DNA from: Ruminococcus_C callidus
GTDB taxonomy: Bacteria; Bacillota; Clostridia; Oscillospirales; Ruminococcaceae
Assembly: GCF_049562855.1 (NCBI RefSeq)
Contig: NZ_CP186925.1
Location: 1,984,001-2,048,000, forward strand
Length of the DNA: 64,000 nt
Direction of reading: 5' to 3'
How positions within the stretch are numbered: the first letter of the stretch is position 1; every line of letters begins with the position of its first letter. Shown here one piece after another: positions 25,186 through 34,313 of the stretch. A program made the translations under genes and the position numbers. The notes under the pieces are model-generated. The model did not search any database and was not told the origin of the DNA. It saw only the letters and a program-made list of their open reading frames with translations.

Positions 25186-25722
25186 TTATTTCATTTCTTC
25201 CAGATATTTCGCCGGAACTGCTTCCGTCAGCCAAACACCATTTACCGAACGGTAAAAAGCATAGCCGTCCTCTGCCATTTTTCCAGTCTGCACCCGCAGC
25301 ACCACTGGCTTTCCGTGACGTGCTCCTACTGTCTGTGCAATTTCCGGCGTGGCAGACAGATGCACATACAGCCGGCTCATTCGCCGCAGTCCCTCCTGAA
25401 AAATCGCCGGCAAAAACCGTTCTGCCGTTCCATGCCACAAGAATTCCGGCGGCAGCACCTGTTCCAGTTCCACATCTACTGGAATCGAGTGTCCCTGATT
25501 ACAACGAATCAGCTGCCCGTCTGCACTGAACGAATAGCGACTTTTCGCATCTGTACGAACAATTTCTTCCAACTGTTCCCGACACAAAGGGCACCGTTCT
25601 GAAATACCGGCAAGGAGTTCGTCCACATCTGCCCAACCGTGCTCGTCCAGCGTGATGCCGATTTTCTCCGGATGATGCCGCAAAATAAAACAAAGATATT
25701 TTCCGATTTTATCAAAGTCCAT
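25186..25722 (-). CDS. kptA: RNA 2'-phosphotransferase, Tpt1/KptA family
   Basis: 178 residues (MDFDKIGKYLCFILRHHPE). It transfers a 2'-phosphate from RNA to NAD. Key family features are visible: the N-terminal RHHPE, HGTAERFLPAIFQEGL with His and Thr, and HLSATPEIAQTVG, which supply the Arg-His-Arg-Arg set. In bacteria the in-cell substrate is uncertain, because they lack the tRNA splicing that makes such phosphates. The start at 25722 has only a weak purine-rich site. A start nine codons earlier (25749) is possible. Confidence 0.9.
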   Translation of the reverse strand: MDFDKIGKYLCFILRHHPEKIGITLDEHGWADVDELLAGISERCPLCREQLEEIVRTDAKSRYSFSADGQLIRCNQGHSIPVDVELEQVLPPEFLWHGTAERFLPAIFQEGLRRMSRLYVHLSATPEIAQTVGARHGKPVVLRVQTGKMAEDGYAFYRSVNGVWLTEAVPAKYLEEMK

Positions 25723-25755
25723 ACATTCTTCTTTCCATCTTCTTTCCATTAAAGC

Positions 25756-26256
25756 TCAGAAGATCGTTTCATAATCTTCTTCCTCCTGCCATGCACCCAT
25801 ACCCTCACAAGGTCCTACATAGAGAATTTTATCTCCACGAATGATCCAGTCCAGTGCATGCTCCGGTTCCCAGACGCAGGCACTGGAAATGCTATATCCG
25901 GAAACAGCTTCCTCCGGCGGTTCAATGTACATTTCAGGCGTGGTCAAAAATGCCAGCACTTCTCTCCCGTGCAGTTTCTCCGGAATTTCACGCTGAATGT
26001 CTTCTACAATGTCCGGATAGACATCTTCAAATTCTTTCCATTCCTTCCGCATAAACTCACAATACGCAATTGCCATCTCGCAAAATTTGTCGATCATCTG
26101 GTCAGAGAGATGATTAAAATGCTCCACGCACTGCTCTGCATATGCCATATCGACTTCCGGATCAATGTGAACAGGGATTGCACGCTGAAATAAAACAGAT
26201 GCAAAGGTTCCGTTCCGGAAATATTCATCTTGGTCCTGTATACAAATCAAACTCAT
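25756..26256 (-). CDS. Hypothetical protein (166 aa)
   Basis: An acidic soluble protein, rich in Glu, Tyr and Trp, with a conserved-looking C-terminal section ACVWEPEHALDWIIRGDKIL followed by YVGPCEGMG. I do not recognise a catalytic motif. The stretch resembles proteins of uncharacterised DUF families found in Clostridia that often act as immunity-like or stress-related cytosolic proteins, but that is not established. The gene overlaps hemZ by 4 bp and is followed by kptA, so it is translated with hemZ. Confidence 0.6.
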   Translation of the reverse strand: MSLICIQDQDEYFRNGTFASVLFQRAIPVHIDPEVDMAYAEQCVEHFNHLSDQMIDKFCEMAIAYCEFMRKEWKEFEDVYPDIVEDIQREIPEKLHGREVLAFLTTPEMYIEPPEEAVSGYSISSACVWEPEHALDWIIRGDKILYVGPCEGMGAWQEEEDYETIF

Positions 26257-27779
26257 TTTTCCGCCTCTTGTTCCCGAATTCGCTCGCAGATCTCCCGCAC
26301 CTGTTCCTTTTTCTGCATCAGCTGATCGAACTGACGGATATACTCATAGGGGAATTTATAATTGTGAATTCGTGTAATTCTGCCGCAGGGTTCCACCAGC
26401 TTGGTAGAAGCTCCGCACCCTGCTCCAAAAATGGACTGGCTCTCGTCCATGATCAGAATATTGTACAGCGACTCTTTCCCTGCACGGGCATAGCCCACAT
26501 TCTCCTGATTGTCGATCGTATTCTTCTGCCGGTACATATAATACGGGGCATAGCCGTGCTCCGGCAGCCGCCGCATACTCTCCTGCACCATTTGTTCCAC
26601 CGGATTATGTACCTGCTGCTCACCCTCTGCAAAAAGATTCGCCGCCCGTTTCAGCGTCAGAGCGTGCACCGTGATGCTGTCCGGATCCAATGCCAGAATC
26701 TGTTCCAGCGTGTCATGAAATCCTTCCGGCGTATCGTCCGGCAAGCCGGCGATCAGATCCATGTTGATGTTCTCGAAGCCGGCAGCCCGTGCCATGCGGA
26801 ATGCCTCCACCGTCTGTGCCGTAGTGTGCTTTCTGCCGATCGTTTCCAGCACGTGATCCTGCATAGTCTGAGGGTTGACAGAAATGCGGTCTACGCCGAA
26901 ACGCCGCAGTGTTTCCAGCTTTTCCGAGGTAATGGTGTCCGGTCGTCCTGCCTCGACACAATATTCCCGCAAATGCGAAAGATCAAAGTTTTCCTGCACC
27001 GCCGTCAGCACCTGTTCCAACTGTGCCGCCGTCAGCGAAGTGGGCGTACCACCGCCAAAGTAGACCGTATCCACCAGCAATTCCTGTTCCCGTACCAGCT
27101 GCCCCCAAATTTTCAGTTCCTCGCACAGCTTTTCCAGATATGCCGGAATCAGATTCTGAGCCTGTGCAATGGAATGGGACACAAAAGAACAATAGCTGCA
27201 CCGTGTAGGACAAAACGGAATCGACACATACAGGCTGATGCCGTGCTTCGGTGTTTTTTCCAGAAGCGGCTGCTGCACCATTGCTGTATCATAGACCAGC
27301 GACAGCTTTTCCGGAGCAATCCAGTACTTTTCGTGTAATTTCTCACAGACTTCCGCCTTGAAAAGCCCCTGTCCCAGCAAAGGCTGTACCTTTTTCACCG
27401 GACGAATTCCCGTCAGCAGTCCCCATGCAGGGTGCAGATCAGTGATCTCTTCCAACAGCCGGAACAGCATGGCACTGAACCGGTATTCGCAAAGCTGTTT
27501 TTCCGTTTCCGGAGAACAGGCTGGAAACTGTTGTTCCTGCTCCATCACCTGCCCCCGATACTGTACCTGTACCCAAAAGCGGCTCTGTTCGCCCAATTGT
27601 TCCAGAATCAGAACAGCCCCCTCCTCTGCATCTGCCGGCAGTTGTGTCGTGTCGTAGAGAAAGGTAAACTTCCGCATCGGCAGGAAGATTTTGCAGATAC
27701 ATTCGATTTCGTATTTCAGCGTGTGTCCGGAAAATGCCACCGGAAACGGCTTTATCAGATTGGTTTCAACATTCGACAT
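26253..27779 (-). CDS. hemZ: Coproporphyrinogen dehydrogenase HemZ, radical SAM
   Basis: 508 residues with a radical-SAM core whose cluster motif is PFCPTRCSYCSF (near residue 190). The N-terminal region of about 165 residues is characteristic of HemZ rather than HemN. HemZ-type enzymes are oxygen-independent coproporphyrinogen III oxidases that decarboxylate and oxidise two propionate groups with SAM. Downstream motifs YFGGGTPTSL and INMDLIAGLPDDT are present. The start ATG follows GAGG. The organism also has the early heme genes at 47-51 kb, so both arms of tetrapyrrole synthesis are in this window. Confidence 0.9.
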   Translation of the reverse strand: MSNVETNLIKPFPVAFSGHTLKYEIECICKIFLPMRKFTFLYDTTQLPADAEEGAVLILEQLGEQSRFWVQVQYRGQVMEQEQQFPACSPETEKQLCEYRFSAMLFRLLEEITDLHPAWGLLTGIRPVKKVQPLLGQGLFKAEVCEKLHEKYWIAPEKLSLVYDTAMVQQPLLEKTPKHGISLYVSIPFCPTRCSYCSFVSHSIAQAQNLIPAYLEKLCEELKIWGQLVREQELLVDTVYFGGGTPTSLTAAQLEQVLTAVQENFDLSHLREYCVEAGRPDTITSEKLETLRRFGVDRISVNPQTMQDHVLETIGRKHTTAQTVEAFRMARAAGFENINMDLIAGLPDDTPEGFHDTLEQILALDPDSITVHALTLKRAANLFAEGEQQVHNPVEQMVQESMRRLPEHGYAPYYMYRQKNTIDNQENVGYARAGKESLYNILIMDESQSIFGAGCGASTKLVEPCGRITRIHNYKFPYEYIRQFDQLMQKKEQVREICERIREQEAEK

Positions 27780-27782
27780 GAA

Positions 27783-28406
27783 TCAAAGTCCTCGCATGGT
27801 TGGATTGTGTGCTTTTTCAAAGGAAAGCGTCGATTCCTCATTGTGCCCCGGCAGCACCCGATACTCCCCTTCCAGAGCTTTCAGTTTCCGGAACGATTCC
27901 AGCATCTTGGCATCGTCGCCGTCCGGAAAATCCGTTCTGCCCCGCGACATGCGGAACAGCGTATCACCGGTATACAGCACATCGCCGGATCGCCAGCAAA
28001 CACTTCCGGAAGTATGCCCCGGCGTATGCAGCACCGTAAAAGTATTGTCACCAAATTGCAGCGTGTCATCGTCCTCGACAGTTTCCCACGCCTGCACCGG
28101 CTGAAACGGCTGTGTGGAGATCCAGTCTCCCAGATTGGCATGACCGTCCGTCAGCATATGGGCATCCAGCGTGTGCACATAGACGGGAATGTCATATTTC
28201 TCCCGCACCTGCTCCACACCGGCAATGTGATCATAGTGTCCGTGAGTCAGCAGAATCGCCGCCGGTTCCAGTCCCAGCATTCCCAGCCGGCGAAACAGCA
28301 CCGGTGCATCTCCGCCAATATCCACGACAACACATTTTCCATTTCCCACTGGCTGCACATAGCAGTTTGAAGCCAGTTCACCCAGCATTATTTTTGTAAT
28401 TTCCAT
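27783..28406 (-). CDS. MBL-fold metallo-hydrolase (glyoxalase II-like)
   Basis: 207 residues from ATG 28406, with AGGTGG upstream. The metal-binding motif LLTHGHYDHIAG (HxHxDH) is near residue 55, further ligands are in LHTPGHTSGSV and YTGDTL, and the final His is in VLPGHNEEST. This is the small, single-domain subgroup seen in Firmicutes next to relA; it hydrolyses thioesters such as S-lactoylglutathione in relatives, but the substrate here is unknown. It overlaps no gene but starts 11 bp before the relA stop, indicating coupling. Confidence 0.88.
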   Translation of the reverse strand: MEITKIMLGELASNCYVQPVGNGKCVVVDIGGDAPVLFRRLGMLGLEPAAILLTHGHYDHIAGVEQVREKYDIPVYVHTLDAHMLTDGHANLGDWISTQPFQPVQAWETVEDDDTLQFGDNTFTVLHTPGHTSGSVCWRSGDVLYTGDTLFRMSRGRTDFPDGDDAKMLESFRKLKALEGEYRVLPGHNEESTLSFEKAHNPTMRGL

Positions 28407-28417
28407 TGCATGCCACC

Positions 28418-30682
28418 TCACTTTTTTGCACGTTCTACCGAGATCACACCGCGAATCTTCCGTAGCTTATCGATGATCGCCTGTAACTGGTCTGTTCCGG
28501 CAACCTGTACACTTGCCTCAAAAATCGCATTGCCGTTCCGCAGGTTGCGGGAGGAGGAGTGCACGATCAGAATATGGGACTCCGAGAGAATCTTCGTAAT
28601 ATCGAATACTAGTCCCACACGGTCTGTGGCAATGACTTCAATGCTGGTGGGGATCAGCGTGGAAGTGTTATTGGTCCACTGCACCGGCAGCCACCGAGCC
28701 ATTTCCGCCGGATCATTCCGTTTCAAAGCTGCCTGATAATTGACACAGTTTTTGGTATGCACCGAAATGCCATGTCCGCGAGTAATGAATCCCACAATGT
28801 CATCTCCCGGCAGCGGGTTACAGCACTGGGCAAACTTGAAAACGCAGTCGTCAATGCGATCCAGTACAATACAGTCCTTGCCGCTTGCAGCTTCCGGCGG
28901 CACTACCGGTGCTACCGGATTGGCTTCTTCCTCCTCTGCCCCGTGGGATTTCACATACAGTTCTTTCAGACGCGGCATGATCTTGGACAGCATTACACCG
29001 CCGTAACCGATAGAGGCATAGAAATCGTCCAGTGTATCACAGTTGTGCCGTTTCAGATCATCTGCCAGAAAAGCTTCCCATTCCGATTCCGGCAAATTGA
29101 TATGACAGCGTTTGAATTCCTGTTCCAGACTTGCCTTGCCGGTAGTGATATTCTCCTCCCGACATTCCTTTTTGAACCACGAACGGATTTTCGATTTGGC
29201 TTCGTTGGTCTTGACAATTCCCAGCCATGCCCGATTCGGGCCCTTGTTGGGGTCTTTGCTGGTGAGGACTTCACAAATTTCTCCGGTTTGCAGCTGATAA
29301 TCCAGCGGCACCATTTTACCGTCCACCTTGCCGCCAATGGTCTTGTGTCCGATCTCCGTATGGATCCGATAGGCAAAGTCAATTACCGTTGCACCCACCG
29401 GCAGGGAAATGGAATCTCCGCGGGGTGTCATGACCACAATATCTTCCGGTGACAGGTCATTCTTGATCGCACGAACAATTTCTTCTACATCGTCAGAAGT
29501 CTGCTGTGCCTCAATGACCTTGCGAACCCATGCAAGGCGTTCTTCCATTTTGTCCTTGCCCTGAATGCCCTCTTTGTATTTCCAGTGGGCAGCGATACCA
29601 TATTCCGCAGAAACATGCATATCCCATGTCCGAATCTGAATTTCAAAGGGAATACTCTCCCGTCCCAGAACTGTGGTGTGCAGGGACTGGTACATATTCG
29701 ACTTCGGCGTGGAAATATAGTCCTTGAACCGGTTCGGCAGCGGGCGGAACATATCATGCACAATACCCAGCACCATATAGCACTCTGCCACAGTAGAAAC
29801 GATCACACGAACAGCATACTTATCATAAATCTCGTCCATGCTTTTATGATTGACATAAACTTTTTTGTAAATGCCATAGATGCTCTTGACACGGCCTTCA
29901 ATAATAGGTTCCTTGGCAAAGTGTTCTTTTTCCAGCCGCTTGCGGATTCGCTCCTTGATCGAGTCGATGAACTTTTCCCGTTCGTCCTTCTTGATCTCCA
30001 TGATGTGTTCGATCTCTGAATACGCATAGGAGTCCAGATAGTAGAACGACAAGTCCTCCAGTTCTTCCTTGACTGTACGGATTCCCAGACGGTGTGCGAT
30101 CGGAGCATACACGTTCATGGTTTCCAGTGCGATGCGACGCTGCTTTTCCGGCGGGAGGAATTTCAGTGTCCGCATATTGTGAATGCGGTCTGCCAGCTTG
30201 ATGATCATCACGCGAATGTCATGGGACATTGCCAGCAGGATTTTCCGAACATTTTCTGCCTGTTGCTGCTCTTTGTCAAATATGGGAATTCGGTTCAGCT
30301 TGGTCACACCGTCCACCAGCATTGCCACGTCCTGCCCGAATTTCTTGCGAATATCGTCCAGCGTATAATTCGTATCCTCTACCACATCATGCAGCAGTCC
30401 CACACAAATAGTATCGGTATCCATGCCCAGATCCAGCAGAATATCTGCAACAGCCAGCGGGTGAATGATATATGGTTCTCCGGAAGACCGCTTCTGATCA
30501 GCATGGGCTTTTTCTGCCAGCTGGTACGCCGAGAGAATTTTACTTAAGTCATACTGCTTATCTGTCGCCAGAATCTTCTTGGACAGGTCTGCAATGCTAA
30601 CTTCATGCTGCGGAATCTGCGGTCTGTCCTGTGCAGACGGTGCAGCAGATCGGGTATCCCCATTTGTGTTCTCTTGTGTCAT
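28418..30682 (-). CDS. relA: Bifunctional (p)ppGpp synthetase/hydrolase RelA/SpoT
   Basis: 754 residues from ATG 30682 with GAGGAG upstream; a 53-codon upstream extension is not supported. An HD hydrolase domain (HPLAVADILLDLGMD, LLHDVVEDT), a synthetase domain (GRVKSIYGIYKK, DKYAVRVIV), a TGS domain (about 420-480) and a C-terminal ACT domain (last 75 residues) are all present. This is the long Rel form of Firmicutes, controlling the stringent response. It overlaps recJ by 4 bp (ATGA). Confidence 0.95.
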   Translation of the reverse strand: MTQENTNGDTRSAAPSAQDRPQIPQHEVSIADLSKKILATDKQYDLSKILSAYQLAEKAHADQKRSSGEPYIIHPLAVADILLDLGMDTDTICVGLLHDVVEDTNYTLDDIRKKFGQDVAMLVDGVTKLNRIPIFDKEQQQAENVRKILLAMSHDIRVMIIKLADRIHNMRTLKFLPPEKQRRIALETMNVYAPIAHRLGIRTVKEELEDLSFYYLDSYAYSEIEHIMEIKKDEREKFIDSIKERIRKRLEKEHFAKEPIIEGRVKSIYGIYKKVYVNHKSMDEIYDKYAVRVIVSTVAECYMVLGIVHDMFRPLPNRFKDYISTPKSNMYQSLHTTVLGRESIPFEIQIRTWDMHVSAEYGIAAHWKYKEGIQGKDKMEERLAWVRKVIEAQQTSDDVEEIVRAIKNDLSPEDIVVMTPRGDSISLPVGATVIDFAYRIHTEIGHKTIGGKVDGKMVPLDYQLQTGEICEVLTSKDPNKGPNRAWLGIVKTNEAKSKIRSWFKKECREENITTGKASLEQEFKRCHINLPESEWEAFLADDLKRHNCDTLDDFYASIGYGGVMLSKIMPRLKELYVKSHGAEEEEANPVAPVVPPEAASGKDCIVLDRIDDCVFKFAQCCNPLPGDDIVGFITRGHGISVHTKNCVNYQAALKRNDPAEMARWLPVQWTNNTSTLIPTSIEVIATDRVGLVFDITKILSESHILIVHSSSRNLRNGNAIFEASVQVAGTDQLQAIIDKLRKIRGVISVERAKK

Positions 30683-32715
30683 ACAACATCCACTCCTCTT
30701 TTCTGTAATCCCTGCAGCAGGACTGACTGCTGCAGATCCACCTTTGCCGAAACCGGTTTCCGGTGCACCTGCCGTGTCCAAAGATCCTGCTGTACCAATC
30801 CCAATTCTGAAAAAATATCCAATGCCAGACGGAACTTGCAATAGTTCATCTGCGGCAGATCCTGCATGCCGCCGAACAGTCCGTCAAAGGTGGTATCTGT
30901 CTGCGGGATCCGCTGGTAGATCTGCACCAGCACGTCCCGCGTCGGTGTGATTGCCGGATAAAAGCTGGGCTGCAATTCCTCATGCCGGCAATATTGTTCG
31001 TATGTATTTTCCGCGGCAAAATACTTTGCCTGTTTCAGACCGCTTTTCCGATAGTCCTTGACAATCACAGAAAGCTGCGGTCTGCCCTGAAAACTGCCGA
31101 CCTCTATGTTGATCAGAAAATCGCACACATCGCCAGTTTTCAGCATCACTTCTTCCGGCCTAGTCCGGAACAGCAGCAGATCCATTGCCATGCCGCCGTA
31201 GGTGATTTTCAGCTTGGAGTGCGTTCCGCCGGACAGTGGCAGGACACTTTGCAGAACCGCGTGGCAAATGGCAAATACCGGCACCGGATTGCCTTCGCCA
31301 AACGGTGCCAGTGCCTCCAGTCCGGTGATGTTCTCCATGGTGATCTCCTGCGGCATCAGCAGCTTATCCGCCTCCAGTGTCAGAACCGGCATGACCGGAT
31401 TGGACTCCTTGGCGTATTGCTGTACCGCCTGCCGGAATCGCTCTACATGCTCGGTCGGCAAAGAAAATCCGCCTGCACCGGGGTGACCGCCATAGCGTGA
31501 CAGCAATTCCCGACACGCGTGCAGGCAGCGAAACGCAGAAAACGCACCAAAGGAACGCATGGAGCCGCGGGCACGGTCGCCCTCAAGGGTAATCAGAATC
31601 GTTGGCTTTCCGAACTGTTCTTCTAGTCGGGAAGCCGCAATGCCGATGACACCATGATGCCAGCCCTCTCCGGCAAACACCAGCACCCGTTCTTTCAGAA
31701 GCCGGGGATTCTCTGCCGCTTGCTCTGCAATTTCTTCCAGAATGCGAACTTCCTCTGCCTTGCGTGCCTGATTGCGGCGTTCCAGTTCCTCTGCCAATTC
31801 TGCCGCTTCATCTGGGTCTTCACAGAGAAGCAGTTCCACAGCCGTTTTGGGTGAGCCGAACCGTCCGGCAGCATTGATACGCGGTGCAATGCCAAACGCG
31901 ACTGAGGTAGAAGTGAAACTCTTTCCCAGCAGTCCGCTTTTTTCCAGCAGTGCCAGCAGCCCCACACGTTCCGTATTCGCCAGAAGCCGCAGCCCCAGCT
32001 GTACCAGATAGCGGTTTTCGCCGGATAAATTCACCACGTCTGCAATCGTCGCAATTGCCGCCAGTTCGCCGAACTGCTCCAACGCCATTGCCGTATCGCC
32101 GCCGTCCAGTGCCGCCACCAGTTTCAATGCCACACCGGCACCGCACAGATCATGGAACGGAGATGTGTCATCTGCACGGTGTGCATCTACGATTGCCGCC
32201 GCTTTCGGCAGCGTTTCCAACGGCTGGTGGTGGTCAGTAATCACCAGCGTCATGCCCAGATCCGCGATCAGTTCCGCTTCCGCAATGGCTGTGATACCGT
32301 TGTCCACCGTCACGATCAGTTCCACGCCGTCCTCGTGCATGGCGTGGACAGCGTCCACATTCAGACCGTATCCCTCGTCCCGTTCCGGAATGCGATAGGT
32401 CACATCGGCACCCATTTCCAGCAAGTAAGAGTACAGGATCACCGTGGCAGTCACACCGTCACAGTCATAGTCGCCGTAGATGCAGATGCGGCTGCCGTCG
32501 TCCAGAGCCGTGTTGATGCATGCCGCAGCAGCCTCCATGTCCGCTGTCAGAAACGGATCCGCCAGTCCGTCACACTGTAAAAACGCCGCCGCTTCCTGCA
32601 CATTATGCATACCGCGTGCCGCCAGAACCTGTGCACACAGCATGGACAGATCGCTGCTGCTGCGAATCTGTTTTGCCGCTTCTTCTGACGGCTGATGAAT
32701 CTGCCACTTCTTCAT
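30679..32715 (-). CDS. recJ: Single-stranded-DNA exonuclease RecJ
   Basis: 678 residues from ATG 32715 (AGGAGG upstream). It has the DHH-family motifs ICIYGDYDCDGVTA, VTVDNGI and LVITDHHQPLET, and the DHHA1 domain with GRYGGHPGAGGF-type spacing (SRYGGHPGAGGF). RecJ is a 5'-3' exonuclease in recombination and mismatch repair. The C-terminal 120 residues carry an additional domain common in Firmicutes. It is the first gene of recJ-relA-MBL, expressed from the promoter at 32757-32785. Confidence 0.94.
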   Translation of the reverse strand: MKKWQIHQPSEEAAKQIRSSSDLSMLCAQVLAARGMHNVQEAAAFLQCDGLADPFLTADMEAAAACINTALDDGSRICIYGDYDCDGVTATVILYSYLLEMGADVTYRIPERDEGYGLNVDAVHAMHEDGVELIVTVDNGITAIAEAELIADLGMTLVITDHHQPLETLPKAAAIVDAHRADDTSPFHDLCGAGVALKLVAALDGGDTAMALEQFGELAAIATIADVVNLSGENRYLVQLGLRLLANTERVGLLALLEKSGLLGKSFTSTSVAFGIAPRINAAGRFGSPKTAVELLLCEDPDEAAELAEELERRNQARKAEEVRILEEIAEQAAENPRLLKERVLVFAGEGWHHGVIGIAASRLEEQFGKPTILITLEGDRARGSMRSFGAFSAFRCLHACRELLSRYGGHPGAGGFSLPTEHVERFRQAVQQYAKESNPVMPVLTLEADKLLMPQEITMENITGLEALAPFGEGNPVPVFAICHAVLQSVLPLSGGTHSKLKITYGGMAMDLLLFRTRPEEVMLKTGDVCDFLINIEVGSFQGRPQLSVIVKDYRKSGLKQAKYFAAENTYEQYCRHEELQPSFYPAITPTRDVLVQIYQRIPQTDTTFDGLFGGMQDLPQMNYCKFRLALDIFSELGLVQQDLWTRQVHRKPVSAKVDLQQSVLLQGLQKRGVDVV

Positions 32716-32756
32716 CTTGTTCCTCCTGCTTCCTGAAACCAAATATCGTACCTTAT

Positions 32757-32785
32757 ATTATACCCGAAAAAGTGACAAATTGCAA
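32757..32785 (-). promoter_or_regulatory. Promoter of recJ-relA
   Basis: On the minus strand -35 TTGCAA (32785-32780) and -10 TATAAT (32762-32757) are separated by 17 bp. The predicted transcript starts about 35 bp before recJ ATG. Confidence 0.75.
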
Positions 32786-32961
32786 TAGTGCCCGTGAAAA
32801 AAATAGGAGAACCTCTACGGTGCTTTTCTGTATTTAACGCTGTGTTCACAAAAAAAAACAGCAAAGCCGAAGAAATTGTGTTATACTAAAACTATATTCA
32901 AATGATTCCCATATAGGCAACATTGCATAATGCCGCCTATAACAGAAAGGAAGTTCCTGTT

Positions 32962-33396
32962 ATGGAAATTACACCATATACCCGCATGGTCTTTTACCAT
33001 GAAACAGACCGCATGGACATCGTAAACCACTCCAACTACATTCACATGGCAGAAGAAGCCCGCGTAGACTTTATGGAGAAGATCGGCATCGGCTACAGCC
33101 GCATGGAAGAACAGGGCATTATGCTGCCGGTTCTGGGCGTTACCTGTGAGTACAAGCACTCCCTGCACTTCGGCGAACATCTTGCTGTATACTCTTACAT
33201 CACCAAGTACAACGGCTTTAAGCTGGAACTGCGGTATGACATTGTCTGTATCGAAACCGGACAGCTCTGTGCGGTTGCCACTTCTTCCCACTGCTTCACA
33301 GACACGAAGATCAAGCCGATGCGGATTCGGGACAAATTTCCGGAAATGCATGCCTTTTTCCAGAAAGCCATGGAAGTGACTTATCCGGAACACTGA
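32962..33396 (+). CDS. Acyl-CoA thioesterase, 4HBT hotdog fold (YbgC/FadM-like)
   Basis: 144 residues from ATG 32962, with AAAGGA upstream. The motif YHETDRMDIVNHSNYIHMAE contains the catalytic Asp and the Asn-His region typical of 4-hydroxybenzoyl-CoA thioesterase-like enzymes. The enzyme hydrolyses CoA or ACP thioesters of fatty or aromatic acids. The length fits a single hotdog domain. It stands alone with its own terminator. A plus-strand extended -10 (TGTTATACT) is visible at 32879-32887. Confidence 0.9.
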   Translation: MEITPYTRMVFYHETDRMDIVNHSNYIHMAEEARVDFMEKIGIGYSRMEEQGIMLPVLGVTCEYKHSLHFGEHLAVYSYITKYNGFKLELRYDIVCIETGQLCAVATSSHCFTDTKIKPMRIRDKFPEMHAFFQKAMEVTYPEH

Positions 33397-33415
33397 AAAA
33401 AGCTGCTGCAAATGC

Positions 33416-33457
33416 AAAAGCCCAGTGCGTATTTCTTATAACGCACCGGGCTTTTTC
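33416..33457 (+). terminator. Terminator after the thioesterase gene
   Basis: AAAAGCCCAGTGCGT and ACGCACCGGGCTTTTT form a stem of about 15 bp with one mismatch and a T-rich end. It may work in both directions. Confidence 0.8.
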
Positions 33458-33468
33458 TCATGTAATTT

Positions 33469-33516
33469 AGGCAATACCGCACAAAGCCGTCAGGCGGGCT
33501 TTGTGCGGTATTGCCT
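33469..33516. repeat. Palindromic repeat, family GGCAATACCGCACAAAG, copy 1
   Basis: The arms AGGCAATACCGCACAAAGCC and its complement flank GTCAGGCG-like loop sequence. The repeat abuts the stop codon of the amidase gene at 33517. Its inside GCCGTCAGGCGG is shared with the longer variant at 38485-38659. Confidence 0.85.
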
Positions 33517-34305
33517 TTAAAAAATATCTTCATACAGCTTTCGATAGAGGGAGATTTTCACGTCCCGACAGGTGGGAAATGCCTGCCGGAATTGTTCGGT
33601 ATCGTCGGCAATGGTCACATAGACAAGCTGTTTCTCGCCGCCGCAGGTACACAGCAGCTCTCCCTCCGGATTCACCAGACAACTCTGCCCGTCGAATGTG
33701 TAAGACTGCTGCCGCCCCACGCAGTTGACACCCAGCACATAGACCTGATTTTCGATCGCCCTTGCCCGCAGCAGAATCCGCCAGTGAGCCGTCCGCTGAT
33801 GCAGCCAGTTTGCCGGTACCAGCAGCAAACGGTTTTTCTGTGCTGCTGCCCGAAACACTTCCGGAAACCGCAGGTCATAGCAGATCAGCGTTCCCACGGA
33901 AAACTCTCCCAGCACAGCACTGGTAAGCTTCTCGCCGCTGTGGTAGAACCGGTCTTCCCCGCCGTAGGAAAACGGGTGTATCTTCACATAATCCGACAGC
34001 ACACCGCCGTTTTTGTCCAGCAGGGTATAGTGGTTTTCGCCTTTTCCGTGCTGCTTCTTTGAAGTCCAGCCGTATCCGATCGCAATACCGCACTGCACTG
34101 CCAGCTGCCGCATTTTCTCATGGATTTTCGGGGCATATCCCGCGATCTTCTCCACCTGCATGGAAAAGCCTGTGAAACTCATCTCCGGAAAGACAATACA
34201 GTCCGCCTGTGCCGCTGCTGCCTGTGCGATCCACGCGGCGGCATTCGCCAGATTTTCCTCCGGCTGCTCAAATATGATCTCTGCTTGTGCAATGGCTATC
34301 TTCAT
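33517..34305 (-). CDS. Carbon-nitrogen hydrolase, nitrilase/omega-amidase family
   Basis: 262 residues. The Glu-Lys-Cys catalytic triad is present: Glu in VFPEMSFTGFSM, Lys in DYVKIHPFSYGGE and Cys in GTLICYDLRFPEVF. The sequence pattern is closest to omega-amidases, which hydrolyse alpha-ketoglutaramate or similar amides. The start ATG at 34305 lies 8 bp from the stop of the preceding gene on the same strand (34314), so it is probably cotranscribed with the DacA-like gene. Confidence 0.9.
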   Translation of the reverse strand: MKIAIAQAEIIFEQPEENLANAAAWIAQAAAAQADCIVFPEMSFTGFSMQVEKIAGYAPKIHEKMRQLAVQCGIAIGYGWTSKKQHGKGENHYTLLDKNGGVLSDYVKIHPFSYGGEDRFYHSGEKLTSAVLGEFSVGTLICYDLRFPEVFRAAAQKNRLLLVPANWLHQRTAHWRILLRARAIENQVYVLGVNCVGRQQSYTFDGQSCLVNPEGELLCTCGGEKQLVYVTIADDTEQFRQAFPTCRDVKISLYRKLYEDIF

Positions 34306-34313
34306 GTTATCCC

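Noticed and set aside
25118..25438. Long N-terminal extension of RlmD to 25438
   Set aside because: It overlaps kptA in another frame, is low in family similarity and has no start context. The family-typical start is TTG 25117.
30683..30841. 53-codon extension of RelA
   Set aside because: It overlaps recJ in another frame. ATG 30682 has a strong ribosome site and a 4-bp overlap with the recJ stop.
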